DNA from: Desulfobulbaceae bacterium
GTDB taxonomy: Bacteria; Desulfobacterota; Desulfobulbia; Desulfobulbales; SURF-16
Direction: 5' to 3'
DNA length: 63,371 nucleotides
Assembly (NCBI GenBank): GCA_002868945.1
Contig: PKTX01000004.1
Span: forward strand, 127,425 to 190,795
The position numbers and the translations under genes are program-made. Shown here one piece after another: positions 33,726 through 43,000 of this stretch. Within the stretch, counting starts at the first letter, position 1, and each line of letters starts with the position of its first letter. The notes beneath the pieces are model-generated. The model was not told the origin of the DNA. It did not search any database and worked only from the letters and a program-made list of their open reading frames with translations.

Positions 33726-35000
33726 ATGGCCAAACTCTTTGCCCTGATTGACTGCAACAACTTCTACGTCTCCTGCGAACGGCTCTTCAGGCCGGAGCTG
33801 CACGGCAGGCCGGTGGTGGTCCTCTCCAACAATGACGGCTGCATCATTGCCCGCTCCAACGAGGCCAAGGCCCTGGGGATTGCCATGGCCACCCCCTACT
33901 TCAAGGTCAGGGAGGAGCTCCAGCGGCGCGGCGTCACGGTCTTCTCCTCCAACTACGCCCTGTACGGTGACCTGTCCCAACGGGTGATGACCACCCTCCG
34001 GGAGATGGAGCCCCGGGTGGAGGTCTACTCCATTGACGAGGCCTTTGTCTCGCTGGCCGGCTCAGACACCTGTGCCGGTGCCGAGCAGGCCGCCCGGATC
34101 AGAGAGCGGATCGCCCGCCATGTGGGGATAACCGTCTCCATCGGCATCGGGCCCAGCAAGACCCTGGCCAAGATCGCCAACCGCATTGCCAAGAAAGAGG
34201 CCTGCCGCCGGGGCATCTTTGTCTTTCCGGCCGAACCCGACAAGGGCGACATGCTGCTGGCCGACCTGGATGTGGGAGAGGTGTGGGGCATCGGCCGCCG
34301 CTCCCGGGCCAAACTTGCGCGCCACGGCATGACCACGGCCCTGCAACTCAAAAAAGCGGACCAGCAATGGCTGGGCAAGCAGCTCACCGTCACCGGCGCC
34401 CGCACCGCCCTGGAGCTGGCCGGCATCTCCTGCATCAACCTGGAACAGGCGCCGCCGGCCCGCAGATCAATACTCAGCTCGCGTTCCTTTAAAAGACCGG
34501 TGCGCAGCCTGGTGGAGCTCAAAGAGGCGGTGGCCACCTATACGGCCCGGGCCGCGGTCAAGCTGCGGGGCCAGGAACTTACCAGCGGCGCCCTGCAGGT
34601 CTTTATCGCCACCAGCCGCTTTGCCAAGGATCAGCCTGCCCATGCCGACAGCCGGACCATCACCCTGCCGATAGCCACCTGCCACACTCCCACCCTGATC
34701 AGCAGCGCCCTGCAGGCCCTGGCCACCATCTACCGACCCGGTCTCCGCTACCAAAAGGCGGGGGTCATGCTCACCGACCTGGGCAGTCGGGGCCGCAGGC
34801 AGGCCAACCTCTTTATGCGACCCGCCCCACAGGGGCCCGCCCTGATGAGCGCCCTGGACCAGATTAACCGGCGCTGGGGCCGCAACACCCTGCACTACGG
34901 GGCCGAGGGCATCGGCAAGCCATGGTCCATGCGCCGGGACTTCAAGTCACCGGCCTACACCACCTCCTGGCAGGAGCTGCCCGTGGCCCATTGCCGCTAA
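33726..35000 (+). CDS. umuC: UmuC, Y-family DNA polymerase V catalytic subunit
   Basis: 424 aa, full length. It begins with the canonical DCNNFYVSCERLF and has SIDEAFVSL with catalytic acidic residues, GIGPSKTLAKIANRIAK, WGIGRR in the helix-hairpin-helix and a C-terminal DUF4113-type tail (RWGRNTLHYGAEG). It performs error-prone lesion bypass with UmuD'. Nothing suggests damage. Confidence 0.95.
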   Translation: MAKLFALIDCNNFYVSCERLFRPELHGRPVVVLSNNDGCIIARSNEAKALGIAMATPYFKVREELQRRGVTVFSSNYALYGDLSQRVMTTLREMEPRVEVYSIDEAFVSLAGSDTCAGAEQAARIRERIARHVGITVSIGIGPSKTLAKIANRIAKKEACRRGIFVFPAEPDKGDMLLADLDVGEVWGIGRRSRAKLARHGMTTALQLKKADQQWLGKQLTVTGARTALELAGISCINLEQAPPARRSILSSRSFKRPVRSLVELKEAVATYTARAAVKLRGQELTSGALQVFIATSRFAKDQPAHADSRTITLPIATCHTPTLISSALQALATIYRPGLRYQKAGVMLTDLGSRGRRQANLFMRPAPQGPALMSALDQINRRWGRNTLHYGAEGIGKPWSMRRDFKSPAYTTSWQELPVAHCR

Positions 35001-35082
35001 CTCCACACTATTTCCTGGTCGTGCCGCTGATATTTGGTTACCCTGAAAGACGTCAGAACCTATTCTGACCATAAAGGGTATC

Positions 35083-35139
35083 GTAACTATCCAGCAAAGG
35101 GCAAAAAACTTGAAAAACCCCGGACTGTAACTGTCCAGC
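35083..35139 (+). repeat. R3 repeat copy
   Basis: Shares ACTATCCAGCAAAGGGCAAA and the trailing GTAACTGTCCAG with 52938-52994 (there GTAACTGTTCAG). It lies between umuC and the following lipoprotein gene. Confidence 0.7.
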
Positions 35140-35182
35140 CGCACCCCTGCTGCGGCTCATTTCACCCGGGAGGGAGGCTATC

Positions 35183-35902
35183 ATGCGCTTTCATGACCAG
35201 AAAATCATCCTGCTCATCCTGTTGCTTGTTGCCCTGAGCGCCCTGAGTGGCTGCCGCAGACCACCGCTGCCGGCGCCGGGACCGGTGATCATTGATGATG
35301 GCCACCCGGGCAGGCGGCCGCACCAGCGCTCACGCTACTATCGCTACCGCTACTTCCCGGCCTACGAGATCTACTATGACACGAGCCGGCGCCTCTACTT
35401 CTACTTCAGCGATGGCCGCTGGCTATCCGTGCGCGTGCTGCCGCGCCACTACCATATCGATGCGCGGGACTATGTCATTGTCGAGCTTGAGGGCCTCAAG
35501 CCCCATGTCCATCACCGGCAGATGATCAAGCGCTACCCGCCCCATAAGTACAGGAAAGAGGAACGCCGGGAGAAGCGTCATCAGGACAAGGGGCGCTATG
35601 ACGACCAGGACGACAGAAAGCAGCAGCGCCACGACAAAGAAATGAAGCGCAGCGATTCCCCGAAAAAACGGCAGGAACACGACGATGGCCGGCGCGACGG
35701 CCATTCCTATGACGAGTATGATGACGAGTATGACACCCGGCGCGACCGGGGAAAGCAGCAGCGCCGGGACGATGACCGGGGCCGCCGCGATAATGGCGAC
35801 CAGGATCGCCGTGACGGCGGCCGTGACGATGATGACAAACGGGGTGGCCGGGACAGGGATGGCGACAATGACCGCCGCTGGCGGGGCCATCCGGTCTGGT
35901 AA
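35183..35902 (+). CDS. Lipoprotein with long Arg/Asp-rich low-complexity tail
   Basis: 239 aa. The lipobox is LSALSGC (Cys about 24). Residues 45-120 form a compact domain (YYDTSRRLYFYFSDGRW, VIVELEGLKPHVHH) similar to small cell-envelope lipoproteins. From about 125 to the end it is almost entirely Arg, Asp, Lys, Gly and His, with DDD/RRD repeats, and probably disordered and polyampholytic. It has a strong ribosome site, GGGAGGGAGG. The family is not recognised, and the tail may arise by repeat expansion. Confidence 0.75.
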   Translation: MRFHDQKIILLILLLVALSALSGCRRPPLPAPGPVIIDDGHPGRRPHQRSRYYRYRYFPAYEIYYDTSRRLYFYFSDGRWLSVRVLPRHYHIDARDYVIVELEGLKPHVHHRQMIKRYPPHKYRKEERREKRHQDKGRYDDQDDRKQQRHDKEMKRSDSPKKRQEHDDGRRDGHSYDEYDDEYDTRRDRGKQQRRDDDRGRRDNGDQDRRDGGRDDDDKRGGRDRDGDNDRRWRGHPVW

Positions 35903-35950
35903 GCATGACCTCTTTTGCCGCACCCCTCTGCAGAGAGAGAGCCAACGGCC

Positions 35951-37105
35951 ATGGTCGCAACACGATACATAGTAGCAGGACGCCTTCTTGACGGCAGTGG
36001 TGCCGCGGCACGCAAAAACATCTTTCTAGAGGTGCGGGACACCCTGATCAGCGCCATCGGCAATGCCGCCGATCTGCCCGAGCATAGCACGGCAAGCATC
36101 GACGACCTGTCGCACTGCACCATTGTGCCGGCCCTGGTGGACTGCAGCGTTTCCCTGCAGCAATCAGCCGCCCTGACCGCCACTGCCGCCGATGCTGCTG
36201 AACGAGCCGCCCTGCTGTCCCGACACATGGGCTACTGCCATGCCCACGGCGTGCTGGGGGTGGCCGACCATGGTTCCTGCAGCGGCCTGGAGTCCATCTA
36301 CCAAGAAGGTCTGAGTAGAGGCGGCATGGTGGCCATCCGTGTCGGCGGCCCCCTGACCACCTTGCCGGAACCTGATTTTATCAGAATCGCCTATTCGCCT
36401 CATATCGACGCGGAAATGGCCGCCTCTTCCCGGCTCAGCCCCGAAGACCTGGGCCGCCTGCTGCGGGACCGGGGCGACAAAAAGGCGGTGGTCATAGCCA
36501 ATGGCGACCAGCCGATTGCCGAGGCACTGGCAGCAGGATGCGATGCCATTGAACAGGGCTATGCCATGGGCAGAAATAATCTTCGGGAAATGGCGGACAG
36601 GGGGGTCCTGTGGATCCCCAGTCTCCTGCGGGCCAAGAATGGTCTGGACGGGGCCGGCTCGGGCGGGGCCGTCTGTTGCCGCTTCTCCCAGCGCTATATT
36701 GCGCCGGGCAAAGCCCTGCCGGGCGCCAAGGCCTTCTGGGAAAAGACGCTGCGCCAGCAGCTCCGCCAACTGGGCCTGGCCAGAGAAGCAGGCGTGGCCA
36801 CGGCGCTTGGTACCGGGGCCGGCAGTGTCGGCATACTGCATGGCGAGGCCATGGTAGAGGAGATGAAACTGTTCATCAAGGCAGGCTACCGGCTTGAAGA
36901 GGCCATGCGCTGCGCCTCACACACAGCCGCCTCCTTTTTCAACATGGAGAAGCTGGGCACCCTGAGCGTCGGCAACAAGGCGACCTTTCTGGTCACCAGG
37001 GGCACCGTACAGCAGCTGCCCAGAAAACTCTCCTACCTGGAGGGTATCTACATTGACGGCGCCCCCAGCACCACGTACCACAAGAATCCTGTCAGGAGGA
37101 GCTGA
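35951..37105 (+). CDS. Amidohydrolase-superfamily protein lacking metal ligands
   Basis: 384 aa. The fold is clear: the N-terminal beta region RLLDGSGA, the strand IVPALVDCSVSLQQ, and a C-terminal dihydroorotase/imidazolonepropionase-like end (HTAASFFNMEKLGTLSVGNKATFLV). The HxH metal site reads DCSVS, the usual VHA strand reads VIANGDQ, the IEHG site reads IEQGYA, and the TDAG aspartate reads TGAG. All expected metal and catalytic residues are therefore lost, so it is probably a non-catalytic paralogue. Its 3' end overlaps the opposing gene by 14 bases. Confidence 0.7.
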   Translation: MVATRYIVAGRLLDGSGAAARKNIFLEVRDTLISAIGNAADLPEHSTASIDDLSHCTIVPALVDCSVSLQQSAALTATAADAAERAALLSRHMGYCHAHGVLGVADHGSCSGLESIYQEGLSRGGMVAIRVGGPLTTLPEPDFIRIAYSPHIDAEMAASSRLSPEDLGRLLRDRGDKKAVVIANGDQPIAEALAAGCDAIEQGYAMGRNNLREMADRGVLWIPSLLRAKNGLDGAGSGGAVCCRFSQRYIAPGKALPGAKAFWEKTLRQQLRQLGLAREAGVATALGTGAGSVGILHGEAMVEEMKLFIKAGYRLEEAMRCASHTAASFFNMEKLGTLSVGNKATFLVTRGTVQQLPRKLSYLEGIYIDGAPSTTYHKNPVRRS

Positions 37106-37658
37106 GCAGACGGCGGACCAGAAATTTTTCGGCAAGAACGATGATCAGGAAGCTAAGCGCCAGGGTAAAGGGCAGCGGGCTGAAGTTCTTGCCAAAGGAG
37201 GCAAGGAGCCGATAGGAGCGCGGTATCACCTTGTTCCCCTCAATCCCATAGGTGTAGATGGAGGTGCGCTGGCCGTTGGCCTCGCCGATGGAGACCTCAA
37301 CCTGCTGCCGGCCGCCGGCCCCGGACTCCACCCGGAAGTTGACCGGATCAGCCACATCCAAACGCCCTTGCCCGGGCAACCGGTAAAGGTGCCAGGAGCG
37401 CTCTGCCGCCTTCTGTCGACCACTGTATTCCGCCCGGCCAAGGCTGCGCAACACAAGGCGCTCCTTCTCCTCCTCCGTGCCGACCACAAGCAGAACCGGG
37501 AAATAGTCAGGGCCTTCTCCCGCCTCATACTCACGGCTGTCATGCAGGGCGGGCGGCGCAGCCAGATACACATGCAGAACGCTGAAAATGCCACCGAAAA
37601 TCGCCAGATAGACAATAACCGCAATGGTGCGCACCAGCACCCGCCAGCCTAAACCCAT
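37092..37658 (-). CDS. Membrane protein of unknown function
   Basis: 188 aa with an N-terminal helix (VLVRTIAVIVYLAIFGGIFSV) and a C-terminal helix (LPFTLALSFLIIVLAEKFLV). The periplasmic middle of about 120 residues (YFPVLLVVGTEEEKERLVLR; QQVEVSIGEANGQRTSIYTY) is of mixed beta character. The ATG has GGGGGG/GAGG close before it. I do not recognise the family. It is convergent with the amidohydrolase-like gene. Confidence 0.68.
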   Translation of the reverse strand: MGLGWRVLVRTIAVIVYLAIFGGIFSVLHVYLAAPPALHDSREYEAGEGPDYFPVLLVVGTEEEKERLVLRSLGRAEYSGRQKAAERSWHLYRLPGQGRLDVADPVNFRVESGAGGRQQVEVSIGEANGQRTSIYTYGIEGNKVIPRSYRLLASFGKNFSPLPFTLALSFLIIVLAEKFLVRRLLSSS

Positions 37659-38006
37659 GATTCCCCCCTCTTCACAATCATCTGTAATCAACCTTCTGCG
37701 GTTGTTCTATCATGCCGTCATAACGTAATGTTTTTTTGCTTGAGCACTCTTTTCCTACCGGTGAAGGATGAGCACTTGCAGCAAGTGCAAGATACGGGGC
37801 ATGGACAACCCCCTTGCCAAAGAGTCGCGGGCTCTATATTCTACCAGGCAGAGCAAAAGCGGCAACAGGCCTTTTGCCTGCTGCGCCAATAAAGTAAGCA
37901 CGCCACCTGAAGCCTTCCCGGCCCGGCGCCGAAACCCGCGACCAGGGGGCGCCCTGCCCCCAGGAGAGCTGTTGTCAACCCGGGACCGGAGAGAGACCCT
38001 ATAGCC
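37659..38006. other. Intergenic with R4 repeat
   Basis: Contains an R4 copy at 37690-37730 and the palindrome GCACTTG-CAG-CAAGTGC at about 37769-37787. No supported gene; a 78-codon frame starting at 37768 has no ribosome site and a biased composition. Confidence 0.5.
37690..37730 (+). repeat. R4 repeat copy
   Basis: TTGTTCTATCATGCCGTCAT core, matching 925-966 and 27242-27285 with a few changes. It lies in the spacer upstream of the Na/Pi cotransporter gene. Confidence 0.55.
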
Positions 38007-39725
38007 ATGCACTCCCCCTTAGACATCTGGAAACTGTTGGCCGGCCTGGCTGTTTTTCTCTATGGCATGCATTTGATGGAGGACTCCATCAAGGCCTTGA
38101 GCGGCAAGGCCTTCCGCCGCATGATCCGACAATACACCAATGGCCGCTTACGCTCCATGATCGGCGGCACCCTGGTTACCACCATCCTGCAGAGCAGCTC
38201 TGCCGTCTCACTCATGGTCCTGGCCTTTGTCGGGGCCGGCGTCATGACCATGGAAAACGGTATCGGTGTCATGGTTGGTTCCAATATAGGCACCACCTTT
38301 ACCGTCTGGATTGTTGCCCTGTTCGGCTTCAAACTGAAGATTGAAAGCCTGGCCCTGCCCATGATTGCCGTGGGCGGCATCATCCTGGTGAGCAGCAAAC
38401 CCACTTCACGCATCTTTCAGGCCAGCCGCCTGCTCCTGGGCTTCGGCTTCCTCTTCCTGGGCCTTGACTTCATGAAGGGCAGTGTGGAGAGTTTTGCCCA
38501 GCATCTCGACATCAAGGCCATTGGCCATTATGGCCCCTGGCTCTATGTCCTGTTCGGCATTGTCATCACCGCCCTCATGCAGTCAAGCCTGGCCAGTATC
38601 GCCATTACCTTTACCGCCCTGAACACCGGGCTCATCAGCTTTCCCATGGCCGCGGCCATGGTCATCGGTGCCAACATCGGCACCACGGTCACCGTGCTGC
38701 TGGCCGCCATCGGCGGTATCCAGTCGCAAAAGAGGGTGAGTGCCAGCCACCTCATCTTTAACATGGCCACGGCCCTGGTCGCCTTTATCTGCCTCCAGCC
38801 CCTGATCTGGCTGGTGAGCCATTTCTTTGACCCGGCCATAAACGGCATCATGGCCCTGGCCCTATTCCACACCCTCTTTAATGTGCTGGGTGCCCTGCTC
38901 TTTCTGCCCTTTATCGGCATGCTGTCCCGCTTACTGGTGCGTACCTTTCCGGAGCGCAAGGAAATCCTCACCATCTACCTGGGCAATACGCCCACCGAGG
39001 TACCGGACGCCGCCACCACGGCCCTGCGCCAGGAGATCCTCCATCTGCTGGAGGAGTGCCAACTCTATACCCTGCGAGCCATGGGCATCGACGAACGGCT
39101 GGTCTTTGACCAGGTGTTGCCCTTTGAGAAAAAGGCGCTCAAACGGCTGCTGTTGGACGATCTCTACGACACCGTCAAACTGCTCCACGGTGAGATCTTT
39201 GAATTCTACGCCCGCCTGCTCGCGGAAAAACTGGATAAAAAAGAGAGCCGGGAGCTGGAGCGACTGATCTTTGCCTCGCGCAATATCATGAACGCCATCA
39301 AGAACATCAAGGGCATCCGCCACAACCTGGAGGAGTTTGATGCGGCGGACAATGCCTTTCTCAACAGCCAATACAGATGGTTCCGACGCCGCCTCATGGA
39401 GCTCTACCACGACATCAACCGCATCCGCCAGCTCGGCGGCAGCGAATGCTACCGCGAACTGCTGCGCAGCTTTGTCCACCTGGAACAGGCGGACAAACGT
39501 TTTATCAAGGAAAACATGGCAACCGCCGCCTCCGGCACCATGAAGGAGCTGGACATCGCCTCGCTGCTCATGGTCAACCGCCTCTTCAACCAGGCCTGCC
39601 GCCTGCAGATATTCGCCATCAAAGACCTGCTGCTCAGCGATACACAGATCCACGACTTTGACCACGCCCTGGAAACCAAGGAGTTCCTTGACGAGGAGCA
39701 GGCCAGGGAAACGGAGACGGAGTGA
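38007..39725 (+). CDS. Na/Pi cotransporter family protein with PhoU-like domain
   Basis: 572 aa. It has two repeated membrane units with the QSSSA/QSSLAS signature (TTILQSSSAVSLMV; ALMQSSLASIAITF) and GSNIGTTFTV/GANIGTTVTV, typical of NptA/YjbB transporters. A helical PhoU-like cytosolic domain covers about 350-560. It probably moves phosphate with sodium. ATG 38007 has GGAGAGAG ahead. The small TusA-like gene begins 48 bases downstream. Confidence 0.9.
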   Translation: MHSPLDIWKLLAGLAVFLYGMHLMEDSIKALSGKAFRRMIRQYTNGRLRSMIGGTLVTTILQSSSAVSLMVLAFVGAGVMTMENGIGVMVGSNIGTTFTVWIVALFGFKLKIESLALPMIAVGGIILVSSKPTSRIFQASRLLLGFGFLFLGLDFMKGSVESFAQHLDIKAIGHYGPWLYVLFGIVITALMQSSLASIAITFTALNTGLISFPMAAAMVIGANIGTTVTVLLAAIGGIQSQKRVSASHLIFNMATALVAFICLQPLIWLVSHFFDPAINGIMALALFHTLFNVLGALLFLPFIGMLSRLLVRTFPERKEILTIYLGNTPTEVPDAATTALRQEILHLLEECQLYTLRAMGIDERLVFDQVLPFEKKALKRLLLDDLYDTVKLLHGEIFEFYARLLAEKLDKKESRELERLIFASRNIMNAIKNIKGIRHNLEEFDAADNAFLNSQYRWFRRRLMELYHDINRIRQLGGSECYRELLRSFVHLEQADKRFIKENMATAASGTMKELDIASLLMVNRLFNQACRLQIFAIKDLLLSDTQIHDFDHALETKEFLDEEQARETETE

Positions 39726-39772
39726 GCGGTACGATGGACCTTTTTGGTGAGACGTGCAGAGAGAGAAATGAC

Positions 39773-39994
39773 ATGAACAACCAGGACCCTGTTGACTATC
39801 GGGGGGACTGCTGACGCGGTTTCAAGGACGTCAGGCGACGTCTCAAGCAGAGCCCGACCGGCGGCCGCTTCAGCTTTATCTGTGCCCCGGACATGGCCGG
39901 CAAGATGGAACGGGTCATCGCCTTTGGCGACGGCCGCACCATCAGCAAAAAACAGCAGAACGACCACATCCTCTTTGAGGTGGAAAAGAGCTGA
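39773..39994 (+). CDS. TusA/SirA-like selenoprotein candidate (in-frame TGA = Sec14)
   Basis: 73 codons with TGA at codon 14 (39812-39814). Read through, it begins MNNQDPVDYRGDCU-RGFKDV and continues to VEKS. It aligns without gaps over the first 35 residues with TusA: DYRGDCU falls on LDALGLRC-type sequence, placing Sec exactly on the sulfur-carrier cysteine. GGRFSFICAPD matches the next strand and FGDGRTISK the last helix/strand. A hairpin meeting bacterial SECIS rules follows the TGA. Thirteen codons precede the TGA, and no alternative start gives the downstream part until Met39. The purine-rich GCAGAGAGAGA lies before the ATG. Standard gene callers would miss it. Confidence 0.75.
39826..39843 (+). 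promoter_or_regulatory. bSECIS-like hairpin for selenocysteine insertion
   Basis: GACGTC (39827-39832) pairs with GACGTC (39837-39842), with an extra G-T pair outside. The loop AGGC has G in its second position. Eighteen bases separate the TGA from the loop. These values fall inside the published bacterial SECIS pattern (loop 3-14 nt, early G, 16-37 nt from UGA). Confidence 0.7.
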
Positions 39995-40019
39995 GCCGCC
40001 ATGGCCGGCAGGAGCCTGC

Positions 40020-43000
40020 TCAGGAGTGGTCCGCCTTCACCTCCGGTAAGGCCCCCTCATCGCTCAGGCTGAAGAGCCGGCGAATGTCCTCAAAGATCAG
40101 ATAGAACGAGGGGATAATCAGCAAGGCGATCACGGTGCCGAAGATAATACCAAAGGCCAGGCTGATGGCCATGGGGATGAGGAACTGGGCCTGGGTACTG
40201 GTCTCACCCATGATCGGCACCAGACCGAAAAAGGTGGTGAGCGAGGTGAGCAGAATAGGTCGGAAACGGCGCTGGCCGGCCCTCAGGATGGCTTCCCGCA
40301 GGGCAATACCCCGTTTGCGCAACTGGTTGACATAGTCAATCAGCAGCAGAGAGTCGTTGACCACCACCCCGGCCAGGGCAACAATACCGAAGAGCGACAT
40401 CATGGCCAGGTCGTAGCCCAGCATGAAGTGGCCCCAGATGGCCCCCACCACGCCAAAGGGGATGGTGAGCATAATGAGCAGGGGCTGCGCATAACTGCGC
40501 AGGGGGATGGCCAGCAGGGCATGGATGGCCAGCAGGGAGATGGCAAAGCCCCGCCGCATGCTGGCCATGGACTGCAACCGCTCCTTGCTCTCGCCTTCCA
40601 GGTCAATGGTCAGGCCCGGATAATCATCCTGCAATTTCTGCAGGATGCCCTCCTGCAGACTGCCGATGATCTCTTCGGCATTGGCCACCTTGCTATCCAC
40701 GGAACCGGAGATATTGGTGACCCTCTTCTGGTCGCTGCGGCTGATGGTACTGAAGCCCTCTGACTCGACGACATGGGCCGCCTGGGCCAGGGGGATCTCG
40801 CCGCCACCGGGGGTACGAATGCGCAGGTTCTCCAGGTTCCAGAGATGGCGGCGTTCCTCCTCAGGATAGCGGACCATGACCTTGACCTCGTCACGGCCGC
40901 GCTGCAGACGCAGGGCCTCAGCGCCATAAAAGGCGCCGCGCAGCTGCCTGCCCAGCTCCTCCTCGGTCACTCCCAGGGTGCGGGCCTCGGGCTTGAGGGT
41001 GATCTTCATCTCTGTTTTGCCACGGCTCAGGCTGTTGGCAATATCACTTACGCCGGGATACTCCCGCAGCACAGCCGTCACCCGCGCCGCCGCCTCTTCC
41101 AGGACATGGAAATCCTCATGCCCCAGGCGGATATCGATATTGGCACCCATATGGACCAGATTGTTCTCAAAGGTCAGGCTCTCCACCCCGGGAATCTCGC
41201 CCACGGCCTCACGCCAGTAATCAGCCACGGCATTGGAACTCACCGAGCGCTCCTCGCTGGGGGTCAGATTGAGGGAGAGCGCCGCCAGGTGGGAGCCGCC
41301 ACTGCCCACCGTGGCATAGAGGTGGCGGAGAATGGTCTCCTCGTCCCCGGGCAGATTGGCGTCAAAGTGGGCAATGGCCTCCTCGGCCTTCTGCTCGATA
41401 AAGTCGCGGACCTCCCTGGTCTTGGCCACGGCCGTGCCCGTGGGCATCTCCAGGGAGACCCGAATCGTATCGCTCTCAACCTTGGGCATGAAACGAAACT
41501 TAACCACTCCGCCGGCCACCATGCCGACAGTGACAATCAAAGTGGCAATGGCGACGCTCATGGTCAGGTAGCGATGATGGAGACACCAGCTCAAAAAGGT
41601 GCGGTAAGGTCCGGCGATAAAGCGGTTAAGCCAGGCCCCGAAACGTTGCCGCAGCTTATCCGGCCCTCTGATAATGGCCCACACCTTGTCAGTGCCGGCC
41701 GTGGCTAGGGAGAGATGGGCCGGCAGGACAAAGAGACACTCCACCAGGGAGACCAGCAGGATCAGAATCACTACCTTGGGGATGGTGCTGATAAAGTTGC
41801 CCATTACACCGCTGACAAAAAAGAGCGGTGTAAAGGCGGCCACCGAGGTGAGAATGGCAAAGGTCACGGGCGTGGCCACCTGGATGGCGCCGCGCGCCGC
41901 CGCCTCGTCATAGGGCAGACCGCGGCCGCGATGGGTAAAGGTGTTCTCGCCCACCACAATGGCGTCATCCACCACAATGCCCAGGGCCATGATAAAGGCA
42001 AAGAGGGAAATCATGTTAATGGAGGCGTCCACCATCGGCATGAAGAGAAAGGCCCCGAAAAAGGAGATGGGAATACCCAGCATGACCCAGAGGGCAAGCT
42101 TGACCTCCAGAAAAAGGCCCAGAATAAAGATAACCAGTAACAGGCCCATGAGGCCGTTGCTGGTCAGAAGATCGATCCTGCTGACCAGGGCCTCGGAACG
42201 ATCCTTCCACACCGCCAGCTGCACCGTGTCGGGCAGGCCGGCGTTCTTCTCCGCCACATATTGATAGACGGTGCGCGAGATTTCCTTGGGGGTCTGGTCG
42301 CCGATGCGATAGACCTCGATCATGGCGGCCGGTTTGCCGTCAAAGAAAGAGGTCTCGTCGGTCTCGGCAAAACCGTCGCGTATGGTGGCGATATCAGCAA
42401 GACGTACCTCGCTGCCGTTCTCCTGCTGCACAATAACGATGTCGCCATACTCCGGGCCGAGGTAGCGCCTCTCCTTGGTCCGGATGAGGATCTCACCGCT
42501 TTCGGTCTTGATGGTGCCGCCGGGCAGGTCCAGGGAGGCCTTGCGCACACGCTCCGCCACCTGCCCCAAGGTCAGGTTATAGCGACGCAGGCTATATTCG
42601 GGAATGTCGATGGATATTTCATAGGGCCGCACCCCGGAGAGCTCCACCTGGGTGATGGTGGGCAGGGCCAGCAGATCGTCACGGATGGTGTCGGCCATCT
42701 CCCGCAGGCTGCGTTCCGGCAGGTCGCCGTACACCGCCAGGGTAAGCACCTCCCGCTTACGTAGAACCTTGCTGACAATGGGGCGTTCGGCATTCCCCGG
42801 AAAGGTGGTGATGCGGTCCACCTCGCTCTTGATATCCTGAAGGATAAGGTCATGGTTTTCGCCGGGATAGAGTTCGGCAACCACCTGACCGGAACCCTCC
42901 GAAGCGGTGGAACGCAGCTCCTTGACGCCGTCAATGCCGATGAGGTTCTCCTCGATCTTGAGAATGATGCCCTCTTCCACCTCCTCGGGGCCGGCACCAG

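Noticed and set aside
37768-38004. 78-codon frame upstream of the Na/Pi transporter
   Set aside because: No ribosome site; Pro/Arg-rich composition typical of GC-rich spacer; it ends two bases before the real start.
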